Shown one piece after another: positions 8,334 to 17,061 of a stretch of 64,000 nt of DNA. The stretch is from Streptomyces rishiriensis (GTDB taxonomy: Bacteria > Actinomycetota > Actinomycetes > Streptomycetales > Streptomycetaceae), in the NCBI RefSeq assembly GCF_003112535.1, contig NZ_BEWA01000022.1, positions 1-64,000 of the forward strand, given 5' to 3'. The notes below the pieces were generated by a model. The model was given only the letters and a program-made list of their open reading frames with translations. It was not told the DNA's origin and made no database searches. Position numbers and translations under genes: made by a program. Positions within the stretch are counted from its first letter, which is position 1. The number at the start of each line of letters is the position of its first letter.

Positions 8334-9539
8334 TTACGCTCCGCCGCTCCGCCCGCTCCGGCCGTTCCAGTCGAGGCAGACGACCGCGGCGTCGGCGGCG
8401 AGTTCCTTGCTGCCGAAGTGTTCGATCAGACCGGAGACGACGGCGCGCGCGGCTTCGTGCGGGGACTCCCGGCGGGTGGCGCTCAGCGTCTGCCGCAGGG
8501 CTCGTTCCCCGAAGGATCCGCCGTCGGCGGCGCGTGCGCCGTGCACGCCACTGCTGACCACGATCAGCCGGTCGCCCGGTTCCACGTGGAAGGTCTGCTC
8601 TTCGTAGAGGGTCTCCTCGAACATGCCCAGCGGGAGCTGCGCCTCGAGCTCGATCTGCTCGACGGTGTCGTCGCGCAGGCGGTAGAGCTGGGGCGAGCCG
8701 GCGTCGACGGCGCGGACGACGCCGGTGTCCAGGTCGAACCGCAACAGCAGGGTCGAGGCGTACGACTTGCCGCCGTACTGGGCGAAGAGGGCCTGGTCCG
8801 CGAGGCAGGCCTGGTCCGCGAGCCCGATGCCGGCGCGGCGTGCGTTGCGCAGGGCGCCGACGGCGAGGCTGGTGAGCAGGGAGGCGTGGATGCCCTGGCC
8901 CATGCCGTCGGTGACGGTGAGGATGAGGTGGTCGGCGCCGGTCGACCAGTCGAAGTTGTCGCCGCCGATGGTGTAGGCGGGCTCCAGGTGGGCGCCGATC
9001 ACGTACTCCTGGCGGGCGCAGCCGCGGCCGGGCAGCAGCTGCCACTGCATCTCGGCGGCCAGGGTCAGGCGTCGCGTGCGGCGGGCCTGCAGGTAGAGGT
9101 CGGTGTCGCGGCCGGCGGTGGCGACCTCGTGGGCGAGGGCGGTGGCGAAGTCGGTGAGCCGGAGCACGGTGGCCGGGTCGGTGGCGCTGCTGGGCAGGCG
9201 GACGGACAGGACGCCCAGCCGGTCGCCGCGGACGGTGAGGGGCAGATGGACGACGTGTGTCGGCGTCGAGCCGTCGGGGACCTCGACGACCGGCGCCTGG
9301 CTGATGAAGGCGCGCCCGACCGGCCCGTCGTGAGCGGCGACCGGCTCCTCGGTGTGCGGCAGGTGGGTGACCGCTTGCAGGACGCTCAGCCCGTAGTCGG
9401 CCACCAGCAGGGTCACCTCCTCGGCGCCGACGCGGTCGGTCAGGAGGCGGCGGGCGGTGGCGACCAGTTCATGGGGCGCAGCGGCGCGAAGTCGGCTTTC
9501 CGCGGACGGAACCGGTTCAGACATGTTCACGGCATCCAC
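8334..9539 (-). CDS. SpoIIE/PP2C-type protein, copy 1, two metal-site changes
   Basis: A 401-aa soluble protein with an N-terminal sensor-like region (GAF-like, about 1-150) and a C-terminal SpoIIE-type PP2C domain (about 165-395). The family normally dephosphorylates serine/threonine, often on anti-sigma antagonists. Visible motifs are GGDNFDW and VTDGMGQG, which keep the expected aspartates. The late motif usually written TDG is SSG here, and the final DD is AD. Two likely metal ligands are therefore replaced, so activity is doubtful. It is paralogous to the protein encoded at 9714-10895, with near-identical stretches such as EMQWQLLPGR and DTDLYLQARR. It starts at GTG 9539; an ATG at 9524 is possible. 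Confidence 0.85.
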   Translation of the reverse strand: MDAVNMSEPVPSAESRLRAAAPHELVATARRLLTDRVGAEEVTLLVADYGLSVLQAVTHLPHTEEPVAAHDGPVGRAFISQAPVVEVPDGSTPTHVVHLPLTVRGDRLGVLSVRLPSSATDPATVLRLTDFATALAHEVATAGRDTDLYLQARRTRRLTLAAEMQWQLLPGRGCARQEYVIGAHLEPAYTIGGDNFDWSTGADHLILTVTDGMGQGIHASLLTSLAVGALRNARRAGIGLADQACLADQALFAQYGGKSYASTLLLRFDLDTGVVRAVDAGSPQLYRLRDDTVEQIELEAQLPLGMFEETLYEEQTFHVEPGDRLIVVSSGVHGARAADGGSFGERALRQTLSATRRESPHEAARAVVSGLIEHFGSKELAADAAVVCLDWNGRSGRSGGA

Positions 9540-9713
9540 TCTCTCCCCCTACTGCCTCCACACTATCGCCATGCCCACCCCTCCCCGGCTGCGGGGAATC
9601 CACGACGGGCGGGCTCGTCGGACGGCTGTTCCCGCCGGCTCGCACCGGCCGCCCCGCCACGCCGTGGGAACGGGTGATCACCGGCGTCCGGGCGGGGGCT
9701 CGCCTGCGAGCCG

Positions 9714-10895
9714 TCACTGCCGCCCGCGCCAGTCCAGGCAGACCACCAGAGCGTCGTCGTTCGGCGCGGTCCGGCCTCGGTGGCCCGTCAGCTCCCGCAG
9801 GACGGCCCGGGGGACCTCGGCGGCCGACAGCAGCCGGGTCGACAGGATCGCGCGGGCGAGGGCGTCGTCCCCGTACGTCTCCCCTCCGGGGGAAGCGGCC
9901 TGGTAGACCCCGTCGCTGACGAAGATGAGGCGGTCGCCCGGCTCTACCTGGAAGTCCTGCGCCAGGTAGTCGGTCTCCTCGAACATGCCCAGCGGCAGCT
10001 GCGCCTCGAAGGCGACGCGCTCCACCGTGCCGTTGCGCAGGCGCATGAGCTGCGGCGAGCCTGCGTCCACCACCCGGGCGCGTCCGCTGGCGAGGTCGAA
10101 GTCGAACATGAGGACCGACAGGTAGCAGCGGCCCCGGTAGTGGGCGTAGATCGCCTGATCGGCGAGGGCCGCCTGGTCGGGGAGGGAGATGCCGGCCCGC
10201 CGGGCATTGCGCAGGGCGTTGACCGCCAGGTTCGTCAGCAGGGAGGCCTCGATCCCCTCGCCCATGCCGTTGGACACGTACAGCGTCAGCCGGTCGGCGG
10301 TCGCCGACCAGTCGAAGTTGTCGCCGAAGATCGCGTAGGCGGGCTCCAGTTGGGCCCCCAGCTCGTACTCCGGCCGAACGCAGGAACGGCCGGGAAGCAG
10401 CTGCCACTGCATCTCGGCGGCCAGGGTCAGCCGGTCCTTGCGCCGGGCCTGCAGGTAGAGGTCCGTGTCCCGTTCGGCCACGACCACCTCGTGTGCGAGC
10501 ACATCGGCGATCTCCGTCAGCTCGGTGAGGCAGTCCCGGGCGTGCTCCTCGCCCACAACGGTCACCGACAGGACGCCCAGCCGGTCCCCCCGCACCGTCA
10601 CGGGCAGGTGCACACGCACCCGGCCCTGCGGAAGGCCTTCGAGATGCGGCTCCTGAGCGCCGAAGGCGCGGCCGGCCGGGCTGTTGTGCACCGGAACCGG
10701 CTCGAGGGTGTCCGGCAGCACGGACACCGGCTGCAACACGGTCAGACCGTAGTCGGCCAAGAAGAGCTCGACCGAAGCCGCCGCGTACTCCTCGCAGAGC
10801 ACGCGGCGGACCGCGTCGAGCAACTCGTGGGGCGCCGCCGTACGCAGAGCGCGCTCGGCGGTCACGAATCTGTTCACGGTTGTCAATACACCCAT
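9714..10895 (-). CDS. SpoIIE/PP2C-type protein, copy 2, one metal-site change
   Basis: A 393-aa paralogue of the protein encoded at 8334-9539 with the same layout: N-terminal GAF-like region, then the PP2C domain containing EMQWQLLPGR. It keeps the late motifs (FVSDGV and NDDALVV) but has FGDNFDW in place of GGD and VSNGMGEG, where Asn replaces the usual Asp. Copy 1 shows the opposite pattern. The ATG at 10895 was chosen because homology with copy 1 begins just after it; upstream codons to 10985 look non-coding. The gene diverges from the MarR gene at 11035 and shares a 139-bp control region with it. Confidence 0.85.
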   Translation of the reverse strand: MGVLTTVNRFVTAERALRTAAPHELLDAVRRVLCEEYAAASVELFLADYGLTVLQPVSVLPDTLEPVPVHNSPAGRAFGAQEPHLEGLPQGRVRVHLPVTVRGDRLGVLSVTVVGEEHARDCLTELTEIADVLAHEVVVAERDTDLYLQARRKDRLTLAAEMQWQLLPGRSCVRPEYELGAQLEPAYAIFGDNFDWSATADRLTLYVSNGMGEGIEASLLTNLAVNALRNARRAGISLPDQAALADQAIYAHYRGRCYLSVLMFDFDLASGRARVVDAGSPQLMRLRNGTVERVAFEAQLPLGMFEETDYLAQDFQVEPGDRLIFVSDGVYQAASPGGETYGDDALARAILSTRLLSAAEVPRAVLRELTGHRGRTAPNDDALVVCLDWRGRQ

Positions 10896-11034
10896 CTTTC
10901 GTCGGACGTTCGCAGGTCCCCTGTGCACGGGGCGAAGCCGTTCCGTACGGCCGCACCCGGATCCGGTCCGGCTACGGCCGGTCACCGGCCGCCCGGTACG
11001 CGGCGGTCATCCCGGCGCCTGCGAGAATGAGACT

Positions 11035-11514
11035 GTGAATTCCTTCCGCCCCCGCCCTGAGCCGGACGAGGTCGCCCGCGTGGCCTCCACGGCCGCGGAG
11101 CTGCTGGAGGTGTTGTGGGGCCGGGCCACGACGGCGCCCGTGTCTGCGTCGCAGTTGCGCGTGCTGCTCGTCCTCGAACATCGCGAAGGCGTCAGCCTGC
11201 GCACCCTCACCGAGGCGCTCGCCTCCACGCCGCCGTCGACCAGCCGGCTGTGCGACCGTCTGCAGGCGGCCGGCTTCGTCGAGCGCGTGGTGAGCCCGGC
11301 AGACCGGCGCGAGGTGCGCCTGCACCTCAGCGGCCAGGGCCATGCGTTCCTCGCCGATCTGCGCACGCGCCGCGAGAGCGCGCTGCAGGCGGTGCTGGAC
11401 CAGATGCCCGCCATCCAGCGGACCGCGCTCCTGCAGGGACTCGAAGCGTTCTGCGACGCGGCGGCAGCGCAGATACACGACGACGCCCAGGGTTCCGGAA
11501 CGCGCACAGCCTGA
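11035..11514 (+). CDS. MarR-family regulator, copy 2 of a MarR/SpoIIE module
   Basis: A 159-aa winged-helix protein: VSASQLRVLLVLEHREG, recognition helix STSRLCDRLQAAGFVER, wing REVRLHLSG. It is paralogous to the MarR protein encoded at 7798. The GTG start lacks a Shine-Dalgarno sequence; GAGAAT lies exactly 6 nt upstream and could be the -10 of a leaderless transcript. It is divergent from the copy-2 SpoIIE gene, an arrangement that usually means the regulator controls both genes. Confidence 0.85.
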   Translation: MNSFRPRPEPDEVARVASTAAELLEVLWGRATTAPVSASQLRVLLVLEHREGVSLRTLTEALASTPPSTSRLCDRLQAAGFVERVVSPADRREVRLHLSGQGHAFLADLRTRRESALQAVLDQMPAIQRTALLQGLEAFCDAAAAQIHDDAQGSGTRTA

Positions 11515-11824
11515 GCGGCCAGCAGCCGACTTCTCACCTGCCGCCCGCCGTTCGACGCCGGTGTTCAGCGAACGGAGCGGACTCCGCCCACTGGAACATC
11601 CACATCCTTCCCCCTGCACGTCCGGCCTCCACTTTCTTGCCTCACGGCTATAGTTGTCAAACGGCAACTGTCCTGGTGAGTTCTTCTGCCTCCGGAAACC
11701 GGTTACCCCCTGATGCCGCGGCCTTCGGCGCCTGTGGGCAAAATCTCGGCGGAAGAGCGAAGCGAACGGCGGCAGCGAAGCCGTACGCCGCGGGACCCAC
11801 GGGCCGCTGTCCGGTGGCGCTGCG
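11515..11824. other. Gap between convergent genes with an orphan inverted repeat
   Basis: No gene is supported here. AGTTGTCAAACGGCAACT at 11652-11669 has 5-bp arms (AGTTG/CAACT) and resembles MarR- or PadR-type operators, yet no start codon of a recognisable gene follows on either strand. It may be a relic of a lost gene or mark an unannotated transcript. Confidence 0.4.
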
Positions 11825-12415
11825 TCAGGTGGCTGTGCGGGCCCCTCCGGGGGCAGGGAGGCCGCCGGGGCTGATCGCCTCGGCCACCTCGCCCAGATCG
11901 TCGTCCAGCTGGTGGCCGCGTCCGGGCAGCCGGTGCACCTGCGCCTGCGGAATGACGCGGGCGTAGAGGTCGGCGTGCGACGGTGGGACGGTCTCGTCCG
12001 CCAGTCCGTGGAACACGTGCACCCGCGCGCCGGGGGGCAGTCGTGCGCCGAGGTCGCCGGGGAGCTCGAACTCGTCGCCGGGCCAGCCGCCTCGGCCGAC
12101 GAACGGGGCGGCGATCAGCACGATCACGGCCGGCCCGGACCTGGGCGGCCGCTCCGCCAGCGCGTGGACGAGGATCGTCCCGCCCACCGAATGGCCGACC
12201 ACGATCGCGCCGTCCCCCAGCTCCGCCAGCTCGCGGTGGACGGCCGGGGCCCACCGCGCGGGACTCGGGTCGCCCTCGTCGGGCATGCGCGGGTAGCGGA
12301 CCTCGTACCCGTCCCCGAGCTCTCGCCTCAGGCTGTCGACCAGCTTGTCGTCCCATGCGTCGTGCGCGCCCTCGCCGCCGCCCTGAATGAACAAGATCTG
12401 CCGGATCGCTGTCAT
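11825..12415 (-). CDS. Small alpha/beta-hydrolase
   Basis: A 196-aa hydrolase of the compact alpha/beta fold (RBBP9/YdeN-like size class). The nucleophile elbow is GHSVGG (about residue 75), the acidic residue is probably in HGLADETVP, and the histidine is in GRGHQL. The N-terminal strand LFIQGGGEG supplies the oxyanion-hole loop. The ATG at 12415 follows GGGAAGG at 8-nt spacing. It stands alone and leftward, divergent from the kinase gene. The substrate is unknown. Confidence 0.85.
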   Translation of the reverse strand: MTAIRQILFIQGGGEGAHDAWDDKLVDSLRRELGDGYEVRYPRMPDEGDPSPARWAPAVHRELAELGDGAIVVGHSVGGTILVHALAERPPRSGPAVIVLIAAPFVGRGGWPGDEFELPGDLGARLPPGARVHVFHGLADETVPPSHADLYARVIPQAQVHRLPGRGHQLDDDLGEVAEAISPGGLPAPGGARTAT

Positions 12416-12688
12416 GTGGTCGACCTTCCCACCGTCGTGGTGATCCGGCAGGCCGAGACCGCCCGCCACTCCCCCGGGCACCTCCGGTGGGTTGCGCCGG
12501 CGCCAGTAGCAGCCCGCGCGCAGCCCCTCTCCCCGGCCGCCAAGGCCCCTGCGCGGCACAGCAGTTGACGGCCGGTGAGTCCGAGCGGCTCGGCTATGCT
12601 CGGGCCCGTTCGAACGTAGGACGAGCCGTCGAACACACAGCGAGCGAGCGACGCCGGTGGGCAGCGCCCAGCCCTCCGAAAGGGAACC

Positions 12689-14254
12689 GTGAGAGAGCAC
12701 GTGATACCGGGACATGGCGACGATCCGTCGGCGACACGTGCGGGGAGCGGCCCGGAGCGACTGATCGCCGGCCGGTATCTCCTCCAGGACGTTCTCGGCC
12801 GGGGCGGGATGGGCACCGTGTGGCGCGCCCACGACCGGTTGCTGGATCGCCCGGTCGCCGCCAAGGAACTGCACATCCTCACCCATGGCGACGAGGAGCA
12901 CCGCATACGGATGCGACGCGCCGTGCGGGAGGCCCGCGCGGTGGCCCGGGTGCCGCACCCGCACGTGGTCGGCGTCCATGACCTCGTCGAGTCCGAGGAC
13001 CGGCTGTGGATCGTCATGGAACTCGTCGACGGGCCCTCGCTGGCCCACCATGTGGCCCGTTCCGGGCCGCTCACCCCGCAGCACGCGGCCGTCCTCGGTC
13101 TGCAGGTGCTCGACGCGCTGGAGGCCGTGCACGCGGCCGGCACCCTGCACCGTGACGTCAAACCCGCCAACGTCCTGCTGCGCCGCGACGGCAACGCCGT
13201 CCTCACCGACTTCGGCATCGCGGCCCTGGACGACGGCGAGTTCCTGACCAGCACCGGCCAACTGGTGGGCTCCCTGGAGTTCATGGCGCCCGAGCGGGTG
13301 ACGGGATCGCAGACCGGCCCGGCGTCCGACCTGTGGTCCCTCGGCGCGACGCTCGCCACCGTGTGCGGCGGCAAGTCCCCCTTCCACAGACCGGGAGGTC
13401 CCGCGACGCTGCACGCGGTGGCCTACGACGAACCCGTTCTGTCGGAACGGCTCGGCCCGCTGCTGCCGGTCGTCGAGGCGTTGCTGCGCAAGTCCCCGCA
13501 CGAGCGCCCCTCGGCGGCCGGCGCGCGTGCCGCGCTGCGGCGCGTCGCGGCCGGAGAGGCCGACGCCGGGCCGTTGCCGTCGGCGACCGCGCGCGTGGCG
13601 CGGCCTTCGTCGGCGTCGGCCGACTCGGACACCGTGACCGGCGGTCACGGGCGACTCGTCCCCGCCGGGGAGGCCGTGCCGACGGCGCAGCAGACCGCGC
13701 CGCCGCGGCCCTCGCCCACCCGGCCGTCCGGCTCGGCGGGGCGCAAGCGGCTGTGGTGGGCGCTCGCCGGTACGGCGGTGCTGGCGGCCGGCGCCGGAGG
13801 AGGCCTGGTCGTCACCGGGGTGCTGCCGCTCAAGAAGGGGCCGCGGACGACGACCGTCAGCCAGGTCGTCCAGTCGGCGACCGGCTGGCAGCCGGTGGCC
13901 GGAGCGGTCGTCCGGCGGGGAGACCAGGTCACCGTCCGGTTCGTCTCGGGACAGTGGACGGCCGACCACCGGAACATGCCCATGACCGGGCCGGCCGGCT
14001 ACGACGCGGACACCGACAGGCTGCTGGACGGCGCGAAGGACTGCAAGGTCAAGCCCGCGGCGCCGTTCGGCGCTCTGCTCGCCGTCCTCGCCGGCGACAA
14101 GGACTTCCCCGTGCACGCCGTGGGCAGGGAGCTCACGTTCAAGGCCACCGGGGACGGCACCCTGCAACTGGGCATGAACGACACCGCCGGTTCATGCTCC
14201 GACGACAACAGGGGCATGCTGAACGTGAAGGTGAGCATCGTCCACCGGGGCTGA
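12689..14254 (+). CDS. Membrane Ser/Thr kinase with extracellular PA-IL-like lectin domain
   Basis: A 521-aa Hanks-type kinase. The intracellular domain (about 25-290) has the Gly loop LGRGGMGTVW, Lys in VAAKEL, the catalytic loop HRDVKPANVLL and DFGIA, so it should be active. A Pro/Ser/Ala-rich juxtamembrane linker and one membrane segment (about 355-378, WWALAGTAVLAAGAGG) follow. The external ~135 residues align by eye with the Pseudomonas galactophilic lectin PA-IL: GDQVTVRFVSGQW, a central FGALLAVLAG strand, and the Ca/sugar loop MNDTAGSCSDDNRG against YNDVPGTYGNNSG. It may phosphorylate cytoplasmic targets on sensing sugars or wall material; that role is inferred. GGGAACCGTG precedes the GTG start region. 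Confidence 0.88.
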   Translation: MREHVIPGHGDDPSATRAGSGPERLIAGRYLLQDVLGRGGMGTVWRAHDRLLDRPVAAKELHILTHGDEEHRIRMRRAVREARAVARVPHPHVVGVHDLVESEDRLWIVMELVDGPSLAHHVARSGPLTPQHAAVLGLQVLDALEAVHAAGTLHRDVKPANVLLRRDGNAVLTDFGIAALDDGEFLTSTGQLVGSLEFMAPERVTGSQTGPASDLWSLGATLATVCGGKSPFHRPGGPATLHAVAYDEPVLSERLGPLLPVVEALLRKSPHERPSAAGARAALRRVAAGEADAGPLPSATARVARPSSASADSDTVTGGHGRLVPAGEAVPTAQQTAPPRPSPTRPSGSAGRKRLWWALAGTAVLAAGAGGGLVVTGVLPLKKGPRTTTVSQVVQSATGWQPVAGAVVRRGDQVTVRFVSGQWTADHRNMPMTGPAGYDADTDRLLDGAKDCKVKPAAPFGALLAVLAGDKDFPVHAVGRELTFKATGDGTLQLGMNDTAGSCSDDNRGMLNVKVSIVHRG

Positions 14255-14309
14255 CCGGCACCCCTGCCCCGGGACCGCCCCGACATAGTAGCCATGTAAC
14301 GTATTCCGT

Positions 14310-14834
14310 ATGAGCGAGAGCAGGGATTCCGAACGGGCCACTCCCGGGTTTCTGGTGTGGCGTCTGTCCACGAAGTGGCGTGTGGCGGTCGACCGGGCGG
14401 TCGCGCCCCTGGGGCTCACCCACGCGCAGTACTCGCTGGTCGCTTCGCTGTACGGCATGCAGCGCGACGGCGAACGCCCCAGCCAGCGCCGCCTCGCCGA
14501 CCACACCGGACTGGAGCCGCTCTACGTCTCCAAGCTCGCGCGCGCCCTGGAGTCCGCGGAACTGATCGAGCGCACCCGGGATCCACGCGACCCCCGGGCG
14601 GTCCAACTCGCCCTCACCGAGCGGGGGGAGGACGTCACCCGACGGGCCGTGCAGGTCGTCCACGGGCTGCTCGAGCAGTTGCTGGAACCGCTGGGCGGGC
14701 TGGACGGCGCGCGCGCCCGGACGCTCACCGGCGAGCTCACGGCCCTGCTCGACGTACCGCTCGACCTCTCGCACGCCCCCTCTCACGACCTCCCGGACGA
14801 CCTTTCGGCCGGGGCGACGGAGAAGACCGTCTGA
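14310..14834 (+). CDS. MarR-family regulator
   Basis: A 174-aa winged-helix protein: LTHAQYSLVASLYGMQ, recognition region LEPLYVSKLARALESAELIER, wing DPRAVQLALTERG. It has an acidic, disordered tail (after about residue 150). No Shine-Dalgarno sequence is evident. TAACGT lies 7 nt upstream of the ATG and overlaps an imperfect palindrome (ACATAGTAGCCATGT, 14283-14297), which would suit autoregulation. The target is not evident; the next gene encodes an unrelated TPR protein. Confidence 0.87.
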   Translation: MSESRDSERATPGFLVWRLSTKWRVAVDRAVAPLGLTHAQYSLVASLYGMQRDGERPSQRRLADHTGLEPLYVSKLARALESAELIERTRDPRDPRAVQLALTERGEDVTRRAVQVVHGLLEQLLEPLGGLDGARARTLTGELTALLDVPLDLSHAPSHDLPDDLSAGATEKTV

Positions 14835-14941
14835 CCCGGCGGCCCTCCGCGCCGCTCCGCCGGTCCCCCCGTGCCACCCTTCGCCAGGTGCTGGAATATT
14901 CAACCAATCGGTCCGGTTGTCGGCGTCGAAGGAGGTCACCA

Positions 14942-15319
14942 GTGGACACGACCTACGAGACGACGACGACCGACGCCACCGTGTACTACGCCCACGGAAC
15001 CCCGGCCGAGCGGTGGGAGCGGGCGCAGCTGTTCTTCGGCGCGAAGGAGTACACCGCCGCCGCGCGGGTGCTCGTGGGGCTGGTCGAGGAGGAGCCGGAG
15101 CAGACCGGACCGCGGCTGCTGCTGGCCCGCGCCTACTACCACTCCGCCCAACTGCGCCGCGCCGAGGCCGAGTTGCGAGTGATCGTCGAGCGTGAACCGG
15201 TGGAGCAATACGCGCGGCTGATGCTGGGGCGCACCCTTGAGCGGCAGGGGCGGCACGAGGAGGCGGGACCGCAACTGCGGCTGGCCGCCGCCCTGTCCGG
15301 GGAGTTCCCGCAGGACTGA
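14942..15319 (+). CDS. Small TPR-repeat protein
   Basis: A 125-aa cytoplasmic protein built from about three tetratricopeptide-like helix pairs (WERAQLFFGAKEYTAAARVL, RLLLARAYYHSAQLRRAEAEL, ARLMLGRTLERQGRHEEAGP), probably a protein-protein interaction adaptor. The GTG start is preceded by a near-perfect AAGGAGGT at 6-nt spacing, which fixes the start. The hairpin at 15404-15444 ends the unit. The partner is unknown. Confidence 0.85.
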   Translation: MDTTYETTTTDATVYYAHGTPAERWERAQLFFGAKEYTAAARVLVGLVEEEPEQTGPRLLLARAYYHSAQLRRAEAELRVIVEREPVEQYARLMLGRTLERQGRHEEAGPQLRLAAALSGEFPQD

Positions 15320-15403
15320 CCCCCTGCGGGCGCGGACGGCACGTGCGGCGCAACCGGTACCGAGGTGCGGGCGGCGCGGACGATGCCGGCGATATGAGCG
15401 GTG

Positions 15404-15444
15404 GCGGTCCAGGGGCAGCCCGTGAGGCGGGCTCCCTGGACCGC
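15404..15444. terminator. Bidirectional hairpin terminator
   Basis: GCGGTCCAGGG (15404-15414) pairs perfectly with CCCTGGACCGC (15434-15444), and an inner stem AGCCCG/CGGGCT continues it after a two-base bulge. It sits between the convergent TPR and PepSY genes. Confidence 0.75.
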
Positions 15445-15450
15445 ACGCGC

Positions 15451-16881
15451 TCAGGCCGCCCGGCGGCGGTGTGCGATCTCTCCGAGGACGACGTCCACGA
15501 CGATGAAACCCGCGAGCGGGATGCCCAGCAGCGGGACGAAGTAGCCGACCACGGCGACCGCCGCCATCAGCGGGACGAGGACGTACGGGGGAACCTTGGC
15601 CCAGGCGCCGCGCGGGACGGGCCGGCCGAAGGAGGAGCCGCGGCCGCGCCGCCACCACATCAGGTAGCCCAGCACGATCAGCAGGATCAGACCGAGCGCG
15701 AGGAGCATCAGCGCGATCTGGTTGACCAGCCCGAACAGGACGCCGGTGTGCAGGTCGATGCCCCAACGGGTCAGCTTGGCGAGGAGCGGGTGGTCGGCGA
15801 AGCGGAGGACGTCGGTGACCTCGCCGGTGGCCGGGTCGACCGCGACGGCGTCCTGCTTCTCGGGCCAGCTGCGCTGCACCTGCTTGACCACGTACGCGGA
15901 GGACGCCTCCGCGGGCGGGACGATCTCCACCGGGTCGCCCAGCCCCTCGGCTCGCGCGGCGGCGAGGATCTTGTCGAGGCCGACGCCGTGCTCGGCGTCG
16001 CCGCCGCTGCCGGAGGCGCTGGCATGGCCGGCGTGGTCGCCGCCGCTCGCGGCCGCCGAGACCGACGGGGTGGACTGGCCCAGGGAGGTGCGCAGTTCGT
16101 CGATGTTCGCGCCCGCGTAGGTCGACCAGGTCAGTCCGGTCGCGGACAGGAAGAGGAAGCCGACGGCGGCCCACGCGCCGATCGTGCCGTGCAGGCCGAG
16201 CGTGCGGCGCCGTCCGCTCGTGCCGCGCACCCTGCGCAGGGCGCGACGGCGGGAGAACCACAGCACGAGGCCCCCGCCCGCGATCACCCACAGCCAGCTG
16301 GCGGCGAACTCGCTGTACAGACGTCCGTTCTCGCCGAGGTGCAGATCCCGGTGGAACTCGTCGATCCAGGTGCGCAGGGGCAGTGCCCCGGTCGAGCCGT
16401 ACTGCTCCAGGGCGCCGCGCACCTGGCCCGTGTACGGGTCGACGAAGACGGCCAGGGTGTGGGTCGCGTCGACTCCCTTGACGCCCGAGAGCATCACCCG
16501 GGTCGTGGCGTCGTCCTCGGGCGAGGGGCGGACGGCCGAGACCGTGCCCTCGGGGTGGGCCTTGCGGGCCGCGTCCACCTGCGCGGAGACCGGCAGCCTG
16601 GTGTCGCCGACCGGCACGGTCATCTCGTGGGCGTACACGAGCTTCTCGGCCTGGAACGCCCCGGCGTAGAGGAACCCGGTGACTGCGGCGACCAGCAGGA
16701 AGGGCGCGACGAACACGCCGGCGTAGAAGTGCAGGCGCAGCACCAGCGGGCGCAACGGGGCCCACGGGCCGCGGGACTCGGGCGCGGGAGCCGTCGGCTG
16801 CGGGGCCTCGTCCTCGTCCGATGCGGGTCCCTGGGCTCCGGGGGAGCCGAGAGCGGGGGAGGTCGGGGAAGGGGTGGACAT
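15451..16881 (-). CDS. PepSY-associated membrane protein
   Basis: A 476-aa membrane protein of the PepSY-TM (PiuB/FpvG-like) family. It has four main membrane helices (about residues 52-75, 195-212, 240-262 and 385-410) plus a C-terminal hydrophobic pair. Two PepSY-like extracytoplasmic regions are visible, around TVSAVRPSPEDDATTRVML and DKILAAARAEGLGDPVEI. Family members are linked to iron/heme reduction or uptake and to control of external peptidases. Histidines on the helices (LRLHFYAG, GLHGTIGAW, GIDLHTG) could bind heme. A His/Asp-rich segment (SGGDHAGHASASGSGGDAEH) could bind metal. Metal-related function is inferred; no partner gene is adjacent. Confidence 0.85.
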   Translation of the reverse strand: MSTPSPTSPALGSPGAQGPASDEDEAPQPTAPAPESRGPWAPLRPLVLRLHFYAGVFVAPFLLVAAVTGFLYAGAFQAEKLVYAHEMTVPVGDTRLPVSAQVDAARKAHPEGTVSAVRPSPEDDATTRVMLSGVKGVDATHTLAVFVDPYTGQVRGALEQYGSTGALPLRTWIDEFHRDLHLGENGRLYSEFAASWLWVIAGGGLVLWFSRRRALRRVRGTSGRRRTLGLHGTIGAWAAVGFLFLSATGLTWSTYAGANIDELRTSLGQSTPSVSAAASGGDHAGHASASGSGGDAEHGVGLDKILAAARAEGLGDPVEIVPPAEASSAYVVKQVQRSWPEKQDAVAVDPATGEVTDVLRFADHPLLAKLTRWGIDLHTGVLFGLVNQIALMLLALGLILLIVLGYLMWWRRGRGSSFGRPVPRGAWAKVPPYVLVPLMAAVAVVGYFVPLLGIPLAGFIVVDVVLGEIAHRRRAA

Positions 16882-17061
16882 CGGCGGGCTTCTCCGGGGT
16901 CGAAGGGAGCGTGGGGAGCGGAGTGCGGGAAGCCCTCGGGCGAGGTCTCCCGAGGGCGTTCTTCGGCCGTGACGCTCCAGTAGTCGGGGCGGGACCGACC
17001 CGAGTTCCCGCCGTTCGCAGTGACCCGCATCACATGCCGTCGGTCATGGGATGCTGACGGA

